A stretch of 64,000 nucleotides of DNA from contig CACRXP010000115.1 of assembly GCA_902702965.1 (NCBI GenBank), forward strand, positions 813,807 to 877,806, given 5' to 3'. Every line of letters starts with the position of its first letter. The stretch's first letter is position 1. Source of the stretch: Spirometra erinaceieuropaei (taxonomy: Eukaryota > Platyhelminthes > Cestoda > Diphyllobothriidea > Diphyllobothriidae). Under the pieces are notes generated by a model. The model had not been told where the DNA came from. It searched no databases and saw nothing but the letters and a program-made list of their open reading frames with translations. This document shows positions 35,410 to 47,019 of the stretch, piece by piece. A program made the translations under genes and the position numbers.

Positions 35410-35640
35410 ATAAATATAATGACTTAGGCACTTATGCAGAAAGGCTATACTTATGGCTTGAGGAATCAACCAAAAGAGGCTAATCACGAGGCACAAAGGG
35501 ATTTGAGGTGAGCGGAAATTGAACGTTTGATACGTAGCCTGAGTAACTATGATGAACATCTCGAGAAACGTAGGATACGACATTCCCTTACACTTAAGCA
35601 GCAACATGCTGGTAGGAGTCTCCTTATACTTATGGGATAG
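35410..35640 (+). pseudogene. Broken copy of helical ORF (left arm)
   Basis: Plus-strand frames read YAERLYLWLEESTKRG, then after a frame change EAQRDLR-stop-AEIERLIRS and YDEHLEK. This is the disrupted counterpart of the frame at 49,840-50,097. Confidence 0.45.
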
Positions 35641-36289
35641 TCACGTTTTATAATCTTTATAACTCACTTCTATATCACTGATTATTGTTAGTAAAACCTC
35701 ATTTACACTAAACACTGTTAATTACTTTTTCCTTCTGAGGAAAAGCAAGACGATAACGGGAAACTGTCAAAAGTTTTATTGTAAATCAGGTGGCCTTATG
35801 TTTGTAAGGCAGGATGTATGCAGTTGTGTTCACTGCATCGTAAGCATAAGTTGGTAATTTGGACTCATAGGAGGAGTTATTCCGCTTCTTTGTTTGGCAT
35901 TAACTTCGGAAAGCAACGCACACCTCCAAGCACCACCAAAGTGGCCATTTTGACTCTTAAAGCGCCTGAAAATTTGTTTTTATCCCCGGTTCATCTTACT
36001 TTGCCTACAATGCATATGAATTCACATTAATTTATTGACAACTTTTGCATCTTCCAATACAGTGTAGTGAACATTTGTTTTACCGCACTGGGCGTTGACA
36101 ACAAGTAGACGAGGCCGACAAATGAGATGGACCAGCATGCATAACTAGGTTTCCTTAGATCTTACTAGACTCCATATTGCATGGCTTACCCCTCGAAAAC
36201 ACGCAAACATGTGCATTGGAATTGTCTACGCAATATTGTACGAGGGATTCGAGTGTTTGTGGTTTAAAATGGTGGTAGAATTGTGCAAC

Positions 36290-36620
36290 ACCCACCGCAC
36301 CCTCTCTTTCCATCTCCCCAAGTGGACCCCGTGTCAATACGGAGTCAAGAAGACCGGACGCGGGGGGGAGAGCAGGCGTATTGAGCGGTTGAGCTCGTAC
36401 CTTGGCGATCCACTCCATATGCCCTGGTCCACACAACAAATGACGAGCTTTTTGCTCATCCACAACAACACGCAAACAGAGGTCAGAAGGACGAGGATGT
36501 TGGCCGGGCAGCCAGGCCCACCACCTGTGTACATAGCGGGAACTCAAGGGCATCTGCCAGCAAGAAATCAGATGTCAGGGAACCGTCGGGGCCTACCAGG
36601 CTGCGAGGGCCAAACCTTTT
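36290..36620 (-). repeat. Dispersed ~400 bp repeat, long copy (left arm)
   Basis: On the plus strand this reads as the reverse complement of the family: AAGTGGACCCCGTGTCAATA, GGAGTCAAGAAGACCGGACG, CTGGTCCACACAACAAATGA, CATCCACAACAACACGC, TACATAGCGGGAACTCAAGG and GGCATCTGCCAGC. The mirror copy is 48,900-49,260. The copies stay clearly alignable along this length. Confidence 0.65.
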
Positions 36621-37199
36621 GACCGGTTAACACACATACGCACACACACACCACGACAGTTCTACTGTCGCATCCGACGATATTCCTGTGTGCTCCATTG
36701 CAGCTGGACTCTTAGACCACTAGTCTGTAGCTCCACACCAAACACACGACACTGAGCCGACTGCGTCGTTCTAGTTATCACGTCAGTTATCAGCATTGCA
36801 ACTTATGGCTATCAGCGCAACGCGATAGATTCAATTGCTCCAGTTTGTATACAGTGAGGAAAATGTGCTCACTCTCCGATCCCATTCTCAGGCACCAGTT
36901 ACTGTCCGAGCAGGTCGGTTGACAGGTGCATGAATTGGGGGCGGTATCCGACATATCAAATGGTCTTGTCTTCGCGAGCCACCTGCATGGCATGTAACCC
37001 CCCCCCCAAAAAAAAACGAAAGCACTAGCATTTCAGACAACGAGGGCTGGACGGCGTACATCTCCTACGTGCGAGACTGCTGTAGGTCACGTTAAGAGGG
37101 AGACGTTGTAGCCTGGATCTCGGCTTACCTGTCCGTCACACCACACAAACACACGCACGACTGGGCAGACTACGTGTACTGAGTTAGAGGGTCAGTCAA
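36621..37199. other. No recognised gene; CA-rich and C/A homopolymer runs
   Basis: A short CA-rich run lies near 36,632-36,653, and a C-run directly followed by an A-run near 36,998-37,016. Nothing else is supported. Confidence 0.45.
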
Positions 37200-38000
37200 C
37201 GACCTTTCAAGCCAAAGTGCTTGACGCGCCGTGATAATCTCGGACTCGGATCACATATGCGGCAGAGGTTCGTATGGAGAAGGGTCCAAGGCAAAAGCAT
37301 CCCATTTGCGTGGGAGGGGACAGCTGGATGCTTGTGGTTGGTGATGATGTGAAGTGTTGCAGGTTGTGGAAGATGAGACAGTATGGTGTAGCCGGCGGTT
37401 GTGTACCGAGGGTTCTATGCATGATTTTCCACAGTAGTTCTCAATTCATTGTGTCGTAGGCCTTCGTCAGGTTCACGAAGGCAGAGTAGAAATGGGTGGG
37501 CACCTCTTGACACCTCCTCCTCCGGTAGGCGGGCAGCGATGACGGCTGAAACCACACGGGCTTTCCGGCTGGATACCCTGATTTCGGACGGCTGTTCAGA
37601 CGGTTGAAGAGGCTGCGAGCGAAGATATTCCGGCGATGTTGAGCAGAGAGATGGCTCGATGGTTGCCGTGGATTTGGCGGTTCCCTATCCGCTTGTAGAA
37701 ATAAACGATTGTGGTGTTCTTAAAAGCCTGGGGGACTTCTCCCTGACGCCGCACCGTACGTTTGACCGGCACGTTTCCCGCTGGAGCGCTGTGGCAAGGC
37801 CTAGATGGATTCGTGTAGAAATGACGGGAAGTTGAGGTCGGCGTTGATTTCCACTTGCGGCGGACGGGCGATGGCGGCACAGGAGATGAGGGAGAGAAGA
37901 CTGACGACGTCTCGCAATTGTTTGACCCATCTCTACAGAAAAGTGTCTTCACAATGAGTGTGGTAGTTTGGTCGGCACTGAGAATACGCACTTAATCACA
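37200..38000 (-). pseudogene. Non-LTR RT fragment (linker and fingers), left arm
   Basis: The minus strand reads PSRPCHSAPAGNVPVKRTV-type linker, then GEVPQAFKNTTIVYFYKRIG (37,740-37,680), NRQIHGNHRAISLLNIAG (37,679-37,626) and LWKIMHRTLG near 37,440-37,410. The wording EVPQAFK..TIVxxYKR.GNR...NHR.ISLLNIAGK is the RT finger signature of the same family as 16.9-19.4 kb. Stops and frame changes are frequent. The mirror is at 48.06-48.83 kb. Confidence 0.7.
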
Positions 38001-38109
38001 TACTTGTTCGACCGTCGTTGCCGACGACGTCCACTGTATACTCGAGAGCAAGAGGAGATTAAGGACGATTATTGTGCGGGAATAAGGTTAAAATGATAGT
38101 AAACTTTCA

Positions 38110-38440
38110 CAGAATTACCGCATCTCACCTCCTCTCCTAAATGGACCCGGTGTCAAGACAAAGTCAAAAAGACCGGAGGCGGTAGAGGGCGTAGGTGGAT
38201 GACACTGTCGAGCCCGCACCTTGGCACTCCACTCCATACCCTCTGGTCCACACAGCAAACAACAAGGTTTTTGACCAACAACAATGGGGGGCGGCAGGCG
38301 CCCCAATTTGCGCGACGTACGCCGGCAACTGAGACTGCCACCGCACCCCAGGCATGCCGCCAGTTGTTATGGCGCACATTCCGACAACGCCTATTAGAAT
38401 CCGATATGGCTTAAGTGTTGGTCGACTGCATCTACCAGGC
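38110..38440 (-). repeat. Dispersed ~400 bp repeat (left arm)
   Basis: Reverse complement of the family: CTCCTCTCCTAAATGGACCC, GTGTCAAGACAAAGTC, AAAAAGACCGGAGGCGG, CTTGGCACTCCACTCCATAC, CTCTGGTCCACACAGC and, further on, ACTGAGACTGCCACCGCACC. The inner part mirrors 47,830-47,985. Confidence 0.65.
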
Positions 38441-38849
38441 GAACCGTTAGAGGCGCATGCACACACATACACGGATTAGTAAGAATTTGCGGCCGTTTAC
38501 AGTCTGGCGGAATGCTAAAGCGAGATGGTAGGTATCACGCCAAAAATGTATGCGCAGCGATCTCGAAAACTTTGCAGAAATGCCTAAGCACTCTCCCGTC
38601 TTGTCGTGCTTGTGCGACGGTGTACAACTGGACAACTGCGCAACACAGTATTCGGAAAATCCACTTACAAGAGACGGATCCTACACTTCAACAGCAACCA
38701 TCCTCTGTCTCACACACGTAGACGTGTCCGCACTCTAGTCCAAAGAGTCGAAACACACCGAAACACGCCAGAAGATAAAAGAGCCGAGCGAATGTATTTT
38801 TAGAACCCATTTGCAATCTACGTTTATCCCTGATAGTTTGGCGGAAGAA

Positions 38850-39182
38850 ACAGACGACGGTCAAATGAGCAGTAACCTGACGTTTGCAGGACCATTCCGG
38901 ACGCTAAAGAGGTCTCTGAGGTGGTCTCTCGATTGTAGAAACCTGTAAAGGTCGACACACTCCACCGACTCCAGGTGACAATTTGACGCCGTCTGATGCA
39001 AACTAAGGACCCACTGACACCCGCTGAAACCTCAGCAGTTATCGATGAGAAACATTGCAATGAGGGCGACTGCAACTATGTAGGAGAAACCGGGCGGAAA
39101 ATTCAGACTTGCATACAAAAGCACAAATCGGCAACTCGGAGGTTAGATCCAAACTCTCAATTAACAAGACACGTTGGAGAAT
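38850..39182 (+). pseudogene. PLE relic, lineage A (left arm), cut by sequence gap
   Basis: The plus frame 38,996-39,182 reads TPAETSAVIDEKHCNEGDCN, YVGETGRKIQTCIQKHKSAT and RRLDPNSQLTRHVGE. YVGETGR is the GIY-YIG nuclease signature and is intact here. Upstream, about 38,880-38,990, frames of the pre-nuclease linker are legible with stops. The run of N begins directly after RHVGE, so the C-terminal half is unseen. The mirror copy is at 47.77-47.02 kb. Confidence 0.75.
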
Positions 39183-39370
39183 NNNNNNNNNNNNNNNNNN
39201 NNNNNNNNNNNNNNNNNNNNNNNNNNNNNNNNNNNNNNNNNNNNNNNNNNNNNNNNNNNNNNNNNNNNNNNNNNNNNNNNNNNNNNNNNNNNNNNNNNNN
39301 NNNNNNNNNNNNNNNNNNNNNNNNNNNNNNNNNNNNNNNNNNNNNNNNNNNNNNNNNNNNNNNNNNNNNN
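39183..39370. other. Assembly gap (188 N)
   Basis: This is a run of N at the inner end of the left palindrome arm. The gap size may be estimated. Confidence 0.99.
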
Positions 39371-41430
39371 TTTGTGCTCTGAAAGCAACCATTTATACGT
39401 GTTTTGCCGCAGCTTCATGCGCACAGTCAGTAATGCATTTGGTGCAGGGTTGTAATAAGCATTAGCAGCAAAATTTGACATCTTAAGTAATTTAGAACTT
39501 TGTGCATGACACTCAGCACAGTTATTCATGCATTATATTATCAAGCATCAACCACATAAGGCGTTCGCAGGAATCTGCCGTGGCAACCAAAAAGCGAGCC
39601 TTCTATGAACAATGAACTAGAACTGCGTAGCATTACATACAACATTTGTAAAAACATATTCTCTGCGTTTAATATTTAGGGATTTTTCGGAAAAAAACAA
39701 AATGTCGCATTTCCTCCTTTTTATGTGTCTTGTAGCCTGGCCGCTGCATCGACAGACATTTGTTTGGACAAATAATTTGGCCGGGTTGGATGGCTTAAAT
39801 GGTGCGAGCGGACTCGTTAAGTTCAAATAACAAAAGGTTCCCGTAAATGTTATTGCTGTACCTCACAGCAAAAATTACTTACAATTAAAAATTTGAACGA
39901 AAAAGAGATAACAAATCCTGTTTTGTAAAGAAAATTGTCAGTTTGTTCACAGCCTGTCTCCCGCGGTTAAGGACAGGCAAACAAGTATTCAAGTGTGTGT
40001 GTTTTCTTTGGCGGCACTGTCAAAGTTACATTATTCTATTCTCGGTGAACACGTTTAGATGCGCAAATTAAATGTATGACTGTGTGAGTATATTGTTATG
40101 TAGATTCTCCTAACACGAATGAACCTGCTGCTGTATAGAAATACTTAGGCACTTTTTCTGTTCAAAAAGATATTGTCCATGAGAAGCTTAGTGGACGAGA
40201 AAAATGCGCAACGTGGTAGTTGCCTACAATTATCATACTAGTTCCCATTATCAGGTTTCATACGTATGGTCAAATTCCGTGTGTAAGTTTTGACACCTAC
40301 GAGGAACTTAATTATCCTTGTTTAAGCTAGGAATAAAGACTCGAATAACACAGACAGTGCACAAAAGTCTATAGCAGTTCAGGCAAGTTCTGCGGCGGTC
40401 GTTCTGTTTGAAGAGACCACAATTTAGGCAGATCGTTGTGTAAGCCAACTGCCGTGTAGAGAAATTAAGATAGCTCTGGAATTGCCTAAAGAAACGAAGC
40501 AAATACTCTTTTATGTTCACACGTACATATGTAACGACCTTTTTCCATGCAGCACTATATTCTGCTTAATAGGGCTAAAATTTTGGACTGCATACGAGCG
40601 AAGTCCATTAGCATTGATCCACATAAAAACATTAGTAGCAGCAAGTATAACTTGCTAAAAAAAGAAAGAGAAATGAGCGAAAACTTTTTCCCATTTAAAA
40701 GCGTAGGTATTGGGAACAAAATAATTATCCGGAAAGTAATGTTGTATTGTGAAACGTCGAAACCATATTGAACACATTTTCTTTAAATACCTTTAGTAAA
40801 TATTCGCAAACAATGAACAGAATGAATGCGTTTTCTCGGCTGTTTCAAAGAAAGCTAATTAAACAGTTAAGGCGCACGTTTCTTAAATTAATCTAGATGG
40901 TCAATTCGTAGAATACGTACTTACGCCGAAGTTTTAAACACCTGATATTAGAGGCAGTCATTGTGAAAATTAAAAGGGAATTATTGCACGGCGCGTGCTC
41001 TGTTTTCCTTTGGGAAAGCAACAGTTTTGATAGAAGCTGCGACGAATTTCGTCAAGTGTCCAGTATGCAGAAGTAAAATTTGCTCCAAAAATTTCTAATT
41101 CGACAGGTGTACAGGAGCGCAGCGATGATTTGTTCTCGAATCACGCCTTATGAAAAAAAAGTATCTTTTTTCGCCAAATCAAAATAGCTCAGTGAAGGGT
41201 CAGGCTGAAGATAAAACTCTATTTTACTGACTGCTCTTATAAGACGAAAAGTCGTATCTATCAAATGTTCAGGCTTCGAGTGAAACCAAACTTTCCAGCT
41301 GTCCTTGTTTGTACAGTAGGACTCACTTGTCGACACTAAATTGCACTGAAAGCGGAGAATAAATAAGATAAAATAGCAGGAATCTATCGTAGAATAATGT
41401 AACTTTTCCCAGCGTCTGACGTAAAATATC
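39371..41430. other. Palindrome spacer, AT-rich, no recognised gene
   Basis: No match to the region inside the right arm end was seen. ORFs are short and without domains. Confidence 0.45.
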
Positions 41431-41854
41431 GGATAGATCGCAGTTGGCAGCCAGGAGTGGGGAAGCCGATGGCGACCCTAGCCCTAATCCTAACCTTAAC
41501 CCTAACCGCAACCTTTACCTTTAACGTTAACCGTTAACCCTAACGACAACCCTAACCCTAACCGAAATCGTAAACAGAACCGTAAACACAACACAATCGT
41601 AACTTAAAAATCTAACCGTAATACTGAACCCTAATCGCACGCTCAAGCCCTAACCGTAACGCGATAACCTAAGCCTAAAGGAATAACTCTAACCCAAAAA
41701 TCGGAAACCATTAACTGGTAGCTTAATCCCATCCTCAAACGTGAAACGGAAGCAAAATAGGGGAGATTTAATTAAGCAGCCCGACTAAATAGCCTCAATA
41801 AACAAACCCCCAGCCACCTGTGATACGGGGCCTGGCTACCAACTGCGATCTAGC
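41431..41854. mobile_element. Small element with 25 bp inverted ends and 8 bp target duplication, enclosing a telomere-like array
   Basis: The left end 41,431-41,455 begins GGATAGATCGCAGTTGG, and the right end 41,830-41,854 is its inverse, reading GGCTAGATCGCAGTTGG from the other strand. Over 25 bases there are two mismatches. Both sides are flanked by AAAATATC (41,423-41,430 and 41,855-41,862), a perfect 8 bp target duplication. Eight-base duplications are typical of hAT transposons (P elements also make 8). There is no ORF. Inside, 41,472-41,700 is a degenerate CCCTAA-type array. Confidence in the mobile unit is high, in the hAT label moderate. Confidence 0.75.
41472..41700 (-). repeat. Degenerate telomere-like array inside the small element
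   Basis: Units CCCTAGCCCTAATCC, TAACCTTAACCCTAACCG, CGTTAACCCTAACGACAACC and others drift around CCCTAA. The array is bounded on both sides by the inverted ends of the enclosing element. Confidence 0.75.
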
Positions 41855-41862
41855 CAAAATAT

Positions 41863-42940
41863 CATTTTAGAAAATGTTCTGCTGCGTTTTCTCACTCTGC
41901 TACGTGCTGAAAGCATTAAGCAATCTATAAAACCCACTGCGTAGGCTTAGCTTGAATGACTTAGAAATGCAAAGTAAACTGGAAAAAACTTGTTATTTAT
42001 TTCCAATTCAATATAGTAAGTAAATAGGCGTTCAGGCGTGAGCAGTTTTTAAATTGACAAAAAGAACGCATAGGCTTATATATGTGCCTGTCACTTCCGT
42101 CTACATTGCCAAATGTACCGCATCTCCTAGGTGCTGGCTAGCGGTTTTTCCTCGGACACTTTCTTTACACTTTTAAAGACCGAGAACATGTTTTTTCGCT
42201 TAAGCGGTGAAGAATACTTTCCAACAGTTGAAAAAAGAACCCACGGCTGTTTAGAGAATGACGCACAGCGTCGGGCCTTTGAGCGGTCTTACCCAGCAGC
42301 CACTTGGTTATGAATAGAAATTTGTAAGTATAACGCAGGAGGCGTTTTCCAAAAAAGAGATAAAAATAATGATATTCGACCAGCGGACCGGTACTTTGGC
42401 ATCTTCGCCCTTTGCGCATTTACACCCAAATTCGTCATCTGATAATTGCTATACATGAGCTTCCCTTCCCAAAAAATTAAATTTGATCTCTGCGATAATC
42501 AAGTTGCGTGTGTATGTGCGGTTCAAGGCATTCCGCTTCAGGATAATATTTAATCATGCTAGATCTTGAGACTTCGTAAAATATTTGCTTTTCAAAACAG
42601 ACTCCAAATTCAGGCAGTGAGTACTTTCTTCATCACGTGCTGACTAATGTACTATTCGCATTGCTTACTAGTCCTCTTCTACCTGCAATTTTTAAAAGAC
42701 CTAATTCCGAATTCTGATCGGTAATTTTCAGGGAAAGAGTTCTAGCAGGTTGCCTTAAAATAACTTTGTGAGAACTTTGCTTATCTAACATCTATTACGG
42801 ACAACATAAATGTTAGCTTTACTCGACTGAACGTTCTTCTTCTTCCAGAAAAAATTAATGCAGTTTTAAAGATGGCAACAGAGCGCAGTAGGCATCTGCG
42901 AAAAATTTCGTTGCGAATAAAATGTGCTGTTTATGTACCC
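41863..42940. other. Palindrome spacer, no recognised gene
   Basis: Overlapping short ORFs near 42.13-42.42 kb on opposite strands show no domain. Confidence 0.45.
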
Positions 42941-43745
42941 CGTCTGGTGGGCTAACTCATGACACCTCAGCAGAAATTGTGGGGTGAGTTTTCGGTTCGA
43001 AAAAATTAATTAAGTAAGGTTGTAAAACCAGTCTGCGTGCAGTATAATTCTATAAAAATTCAATTACCCAGGACGCCGGCTATCAAAGAAACTTTTTATG
43101 ACTGCATCAGAAAACCATGCTCCGTAAAAAATGAATATGCCAGTAGCATGCCTGTTTTCATTGATTGTTGATGTCCTTAAATATTCAATTAGATTTCATA
43201 GAAAACATGCACAGAAATATTCATTATTTTGCATTGTGCGATTTTTTAATACCATGAAATGGCCCTTAAAAAAACGTCATGTATCTGCATTTACCGATGT
43301 GGCTTGTAAAGTTAACAATGTGGCCAAATCCACTGCTCAATTTAATGAACCCTTCATAGTCCTCCTTTTTGCCTTTGAGAAATATATGATTTTCCATACG
43401 CGGATTTGATACGGCTTGTCGTTTTGGAACACTGACTACAAGTTTAAAGGCAGCTTGGGTTTAGGTTTCTGTGCATGTTCTACATGAAATATAATTGAAT
43501 CTTTAAGGGAATTGAAAATTGATGATAACGTGCATGCTACTGACTTCGTCATTTTTTACGGAATATGGTTTTCGGATGCAGGGAAAAGAAGTTCCTTCGA
43601 AGGCTGGCGGCCTGATATAAAGGAATTATTATATAATTATGCTGCATGGAGACTGATTTTTTACAACCTTGCTTAATTAGACATTTCGAAACGGAAACGC
43701 ACTCCGGAATTTCTGTTGAGACTTCATGAGTGAGCCCACTTACTG
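42941..43745. mobile_element. MITE with ~90 bp terminal inverted repeats
   Basis: The left end CTGGTGGGCTAACTCATGA...TCAGCAGAAATT...TTTTCGGTTCGAAA...TAAGTAAGGTTGTAAAA is mirrored at the right by the inverse of AGTAAGTGGGCTCACTCATG...TCAACAGAAATTCC...TTTCCGTTTCGAAA...TTAAGCAAGGTTGTAAAA. Internal length is 805 bases, with no ORF. The flanking TA is no longer legible at either end. It belongs to the family with the verified TA duplication at 52.2 kb. Confidence 0.7.
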
Positions 43746-44194
43746 ATCATGCCACCAAGTTGACGTACATTCATTATCCTTCCTTTCGTGCGTTCTGTCA
43801 CCAAGTGACAATCCGGTGGATCCTGATGCACCACAGAACTGAACAAGTTGTTAAAGTGTAAGAGGGATCATACTTAGCCGCGGAGACAGGGTAAGGACTG
43901 TGTAATTGTCGGCGAAAATGTCGATGTCCCTTCCGCTCTCAATCGCTGGCCATCTTCCTCGCAATTGTCGTCATCGCATGTCGTATCGGCCTCTCTTTGT
44001 CGTCCAGTGTCAACATTCCCGCGTCCAGCCGCAGCGCCGCATTCCCCCACCGGTGGTCAAACAGACTCGACAGAACGCACCACCCGCGTTACTCCAGATA
44101 AGACTATCGTACATGAAACATGCAATCCTAGTTTGTGTTTTATAAATATCGAAAATTATGTTAGCAGTACTCGGCAGAAGAGATGGTGAGTGTA

Positions 44195-45181
44195 TTGTAA
44201 GTGACGGATCGCATGAAATGTTGGGTGAAGTTCTCGAATTTGTTTTTGATTTGGAAGGATTACGTATGCGCGGTTTTAACACTGATTATTTCTCGGCATA
44301 CTTATATAGCATTCCAAACTCAGTAGGATGTCAACTTTTAACTGCACTTGTTTTCAATCTCCTGCAGAAACCATTCTCGCCAAAAAATGGCCACTTCAGT
44401 AATGTGTATTTTTCCCAATTTCTTTCTGATAGTCGTGCAACTTCAAATATATTTTATAAAGATTTAGAATAAAAATATGCTTTCTTTTGTCTTTTAATAT
44501 AGAATCACGTCATCGTTATATTTTATACGCAAAGAAGAAGCACAGTTAGGTTTTAGAAATAGGTCTTTAGTCATCAGATGCTTTAAGATCGTGCAGTGAC
44601 CATTCATACAGCATCTTCCCCGTCCATTTACCATTGCTGCACATGTACAACATAATCCGCATTCATTGCAAAACTTTAAAGACTGTATACATTATCCCTT
44701 TAAAGGCATGGAAGAAAATGCGATTTCCTTCACGCGGAATGTATGCGCCTTATAGAGTAAAATCATTAAGCGGTAATGCAATGACTGATCAGGCTCGAAA
44801 TTGTAACGGAATTTTAATACTTTTGAAAACCTAATTATACTCCTTCTTCGGGTAAAAAACGGTGGCGTAGGTCTCTATAATAGGACCAAAATAAAGCATA
44901 TTTTTGCTTATGGTTTCCATAAAATATATTTGAACTTGCAAGATTATCGAAAATCAATGGGAAAAACACTTGTTACTTAACAAGTCATTTTTTGCCTAAG
45001 TTCAATTTCTACAGGAGTTTGAAAAGCAGTGCAGTTTAAAGCTGACATCTTGCCGGGTGCTAAATATTATAGGGTTGTGTCGCAGTGTAATTAGTATAAC
45101 AACCGCACCTAAGTAGGCCTTCCCAATGGAAAACGCACTTCAGAAGTTTACCCAACATTTCCTGAGATCGTTCACTTACCG
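44195..45181. mobile_element. MITE with long inverted ends and TA target duplication
   Basis: The left end is TA (44,193-44,194) then TTGTAAGTGACGG, CATGAAATGTTGGGTGAAG. The inverse of the right end reads CGGTAAGTGAACGATCTCAG, GAAATGTTGGGTAAACTTCT, and TA follows at 45,182-45,183. Subterminal inverted blocks (AGGATGTCAACTTTTAACTG near 44,329 against the inverse at ~45,030) extend the stem to ~190 bases. Length is 987 bases, close to the 991 of the 52.2 kb copy. There is no transposase, and a 104-codon ORF across the left end is incidental. Confidence 0.75.
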
Positions 45182-45239
45182 TATGTAGCATAGGTTATAT
45201 TGTTCGTACGTGTCACCGCCTATCCATTGCACTGGGAGA

Positions 45240-45645
45240 ATAAACAGCGTCATTCTCGCGCATGCTTTTGATTCCGAACGTCGTGTTGACCGCAGCGAAG
45301 CTCTTCATGTGACTTAGTAGGTCCCATCGACCAATCCTAAGCTATCGGGTCAGCGCTTGTTATTAACAGCAAATGCGGACGCCATCGGTTTGCGAAAATC
45401 AGTGATGTGTGCGCAGAAATAACTCGTTCAGTCTCCGAACCTACCTTTGTCGAAAGTCAACTAACGCTGCAACTCGTCACGCCGTTCCGCTCTCACTTCA
45501 TCCCTGGTGCTTGCTGTTATTATACCCAACCCCCCCCCCACATCGCCTGTGTTTTAAAGTAAACTTAATCGATTTCTCCTATAACTGGCATGCCTATACA
45601 TCTACCCCGTTCCCATATAAATATACTGGCCCGAGGATAATTTTC
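45240..45645 (+). repeat. Dispersed TATA-bearing repeat, spacer copy
   Basis: GACGCCATCGGTTTGCGAAA, GTGTGCGCAGAAA, AGTAAACTTAATCGATTTCT and CCCATATAAATATACTGGCC match 28.1-28.6 kb in order and orientation. A partial extra copy of the AAACGAACTTTAATCAATTT, CATAATTGACATGCC part lies at about 46,785-46,830. No coding is recognised. It could be the promoter end of a retroelement. Confidence 0.5.
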
Positions 45646-47018
45646 GGAAAGCTACGAATGCTCGAAAATTCGTCTTCCGATTATTGCTTTGGGAAATTTC
45701 GCAGGTCTTAGTTCACGGCTATACTAAGGCTCGCGTTCCCATGTTGGAAAATCTCATTTCTACATGTTTGTTTCCAGTCGTTTTGGTAAGTCAGGCTAGG
45801 AAAGCACGGAAAACTCGAAGAGCATTACGATTTGATCACTGGCACCAACTCTTTCGGGATCTTGCACATCCAAAACACTCCACTCATCTCGGACAAGTGC
45901 CTGATCGGGACATTTTGAACGATGTCGCCCCTTACAACGTGTTTCGAGGGTGACATTCTTGGAAAGTAGTTTATGTGCTGCTTTTTGAGCAGATTATATC
46001 CAAGTGTATCCGGTCGATCCAGAACTCTTCAAGCGTTAATGTATCCAACAAGGAGGACAACCCTGTTCGAGCAGGTCTTGCTCAGCTACGTAAGAAAAAG
46101 ACTATCGTGTTCGGCAATTTGGTTTGGGAGATGGTTGACATCTGAATCGCCAGTGGTCGGGCGCACTCTGTGGAGAGCGTTAACGAAAATATTTCCCTTC
46201 CGCTGTTGTTGTGGGGCTTTGCACAGAGATTGTGGTTAGACTATGGGAACCATAGACAGCGATTCCCCTCCACGGCTTACCCTGTCTCTTCTTAACAATT
46301 GACAACCTCTGGGAATATTTCCCTTGTGCTCGTCAACCAACGTCCTGTTATCATCCATAATGTTAAATCGCTCTGTGCATTCAAATACATCACCCTTAGC
46401 GTCCATTTTCTTGCTGGAAGTCAACCCTGACCACAAAGGTCGTTGGCTACAGAAACGATCGTTTAATCTGTACTATGCTTCTTCCCCTATTCTTAGTCCT
46501 TCCTCCCATTCTTCTGTCCTTTTTAATTCTCTCCGAGCTCCCAGATTTCGTGTCTGTTTCTCGGCTCGTAAGCCGGTTGAAAAAACGCCTCGCTGTGCGA
46601 ATTACGAAAGACCCCTCTCTTTTCTAGAGGACGCAAGGCCTGGATATCATTTTCCAGAATCAGTTTAAGAGGCCTTGATGATGACAGTCTACGCGATGCA
46701 TCTGCAGTTCCTAGATGGAAAGCATTGTGTACGAAAATACATTCTCCATCCCGAAGGACGAAAATCAAATATGCCTGTATTCTAAAACGAACTTTAATCA
46801 ATTTCTCTCATAATTGACATGCCTTAGCTTCTACGTCGTTCCGATATATTCGTTCTTGCCCAAAGAGAATTCGTCGAAGATTACTTACGCTGGCCACCTC
46901 GTCTTCTGGTTTTATTTTACACAAATTACGTGTCTACACGGTTTTTGCCATTAGAATAATGTTTGAAGAAGAAGATGGGATTACCGGAGTAGGTTTTTTT
47001 AGATGCTGATGTTTCGAA
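45646..47018. other. Palindrome spacer, no recognised gene
   Basis: ORFs of up to 114 codons (46,324-46,668) overlap others on the opposite strand and have no domain. Confidence 0.4.
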
Positions 47019-47019
47019 G

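Larger units (their letters stand above)
21582..39182 (+). repeat. Left arm of a giant imperfect palindrome
   Basis: The arm recurs in reverse complement at 47.5-64.0 kb in mirrored order. Matching blocks (left with right) are: 21,582-26,036 with 59,775-64,000; 26,870-28,870 with 55,130-57,131; 29,180-30,000 with 53,350-54,160; 30,000-30,620 with 51,740-52,224 plus 53,220-53,350; 30,620-30,900 with 51,480-51,740; 34,085-36,620 with 48,860-51,425; 37,200-38,330 with 47,800-48,835; 38,850-39,182 with 47,505-47,765. Blocks include both transposon relics and stretches with no other recognised copy. By eye one block (21.76-22.0 kb) keeps 71 of 80 codons of an antisense frame; others are clearly more diverged. 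Left-only pieces include 26.04-26.87 and about 31.6-34.08 kb. Confidence 0.85.

Noticed and set aside
46324..46668. 114-codon plus-strand ORF in the spacer
   Set aside because: It has an opposing 92-codon ORF over the same bases, no domain, and no mirror copy to test conservation.
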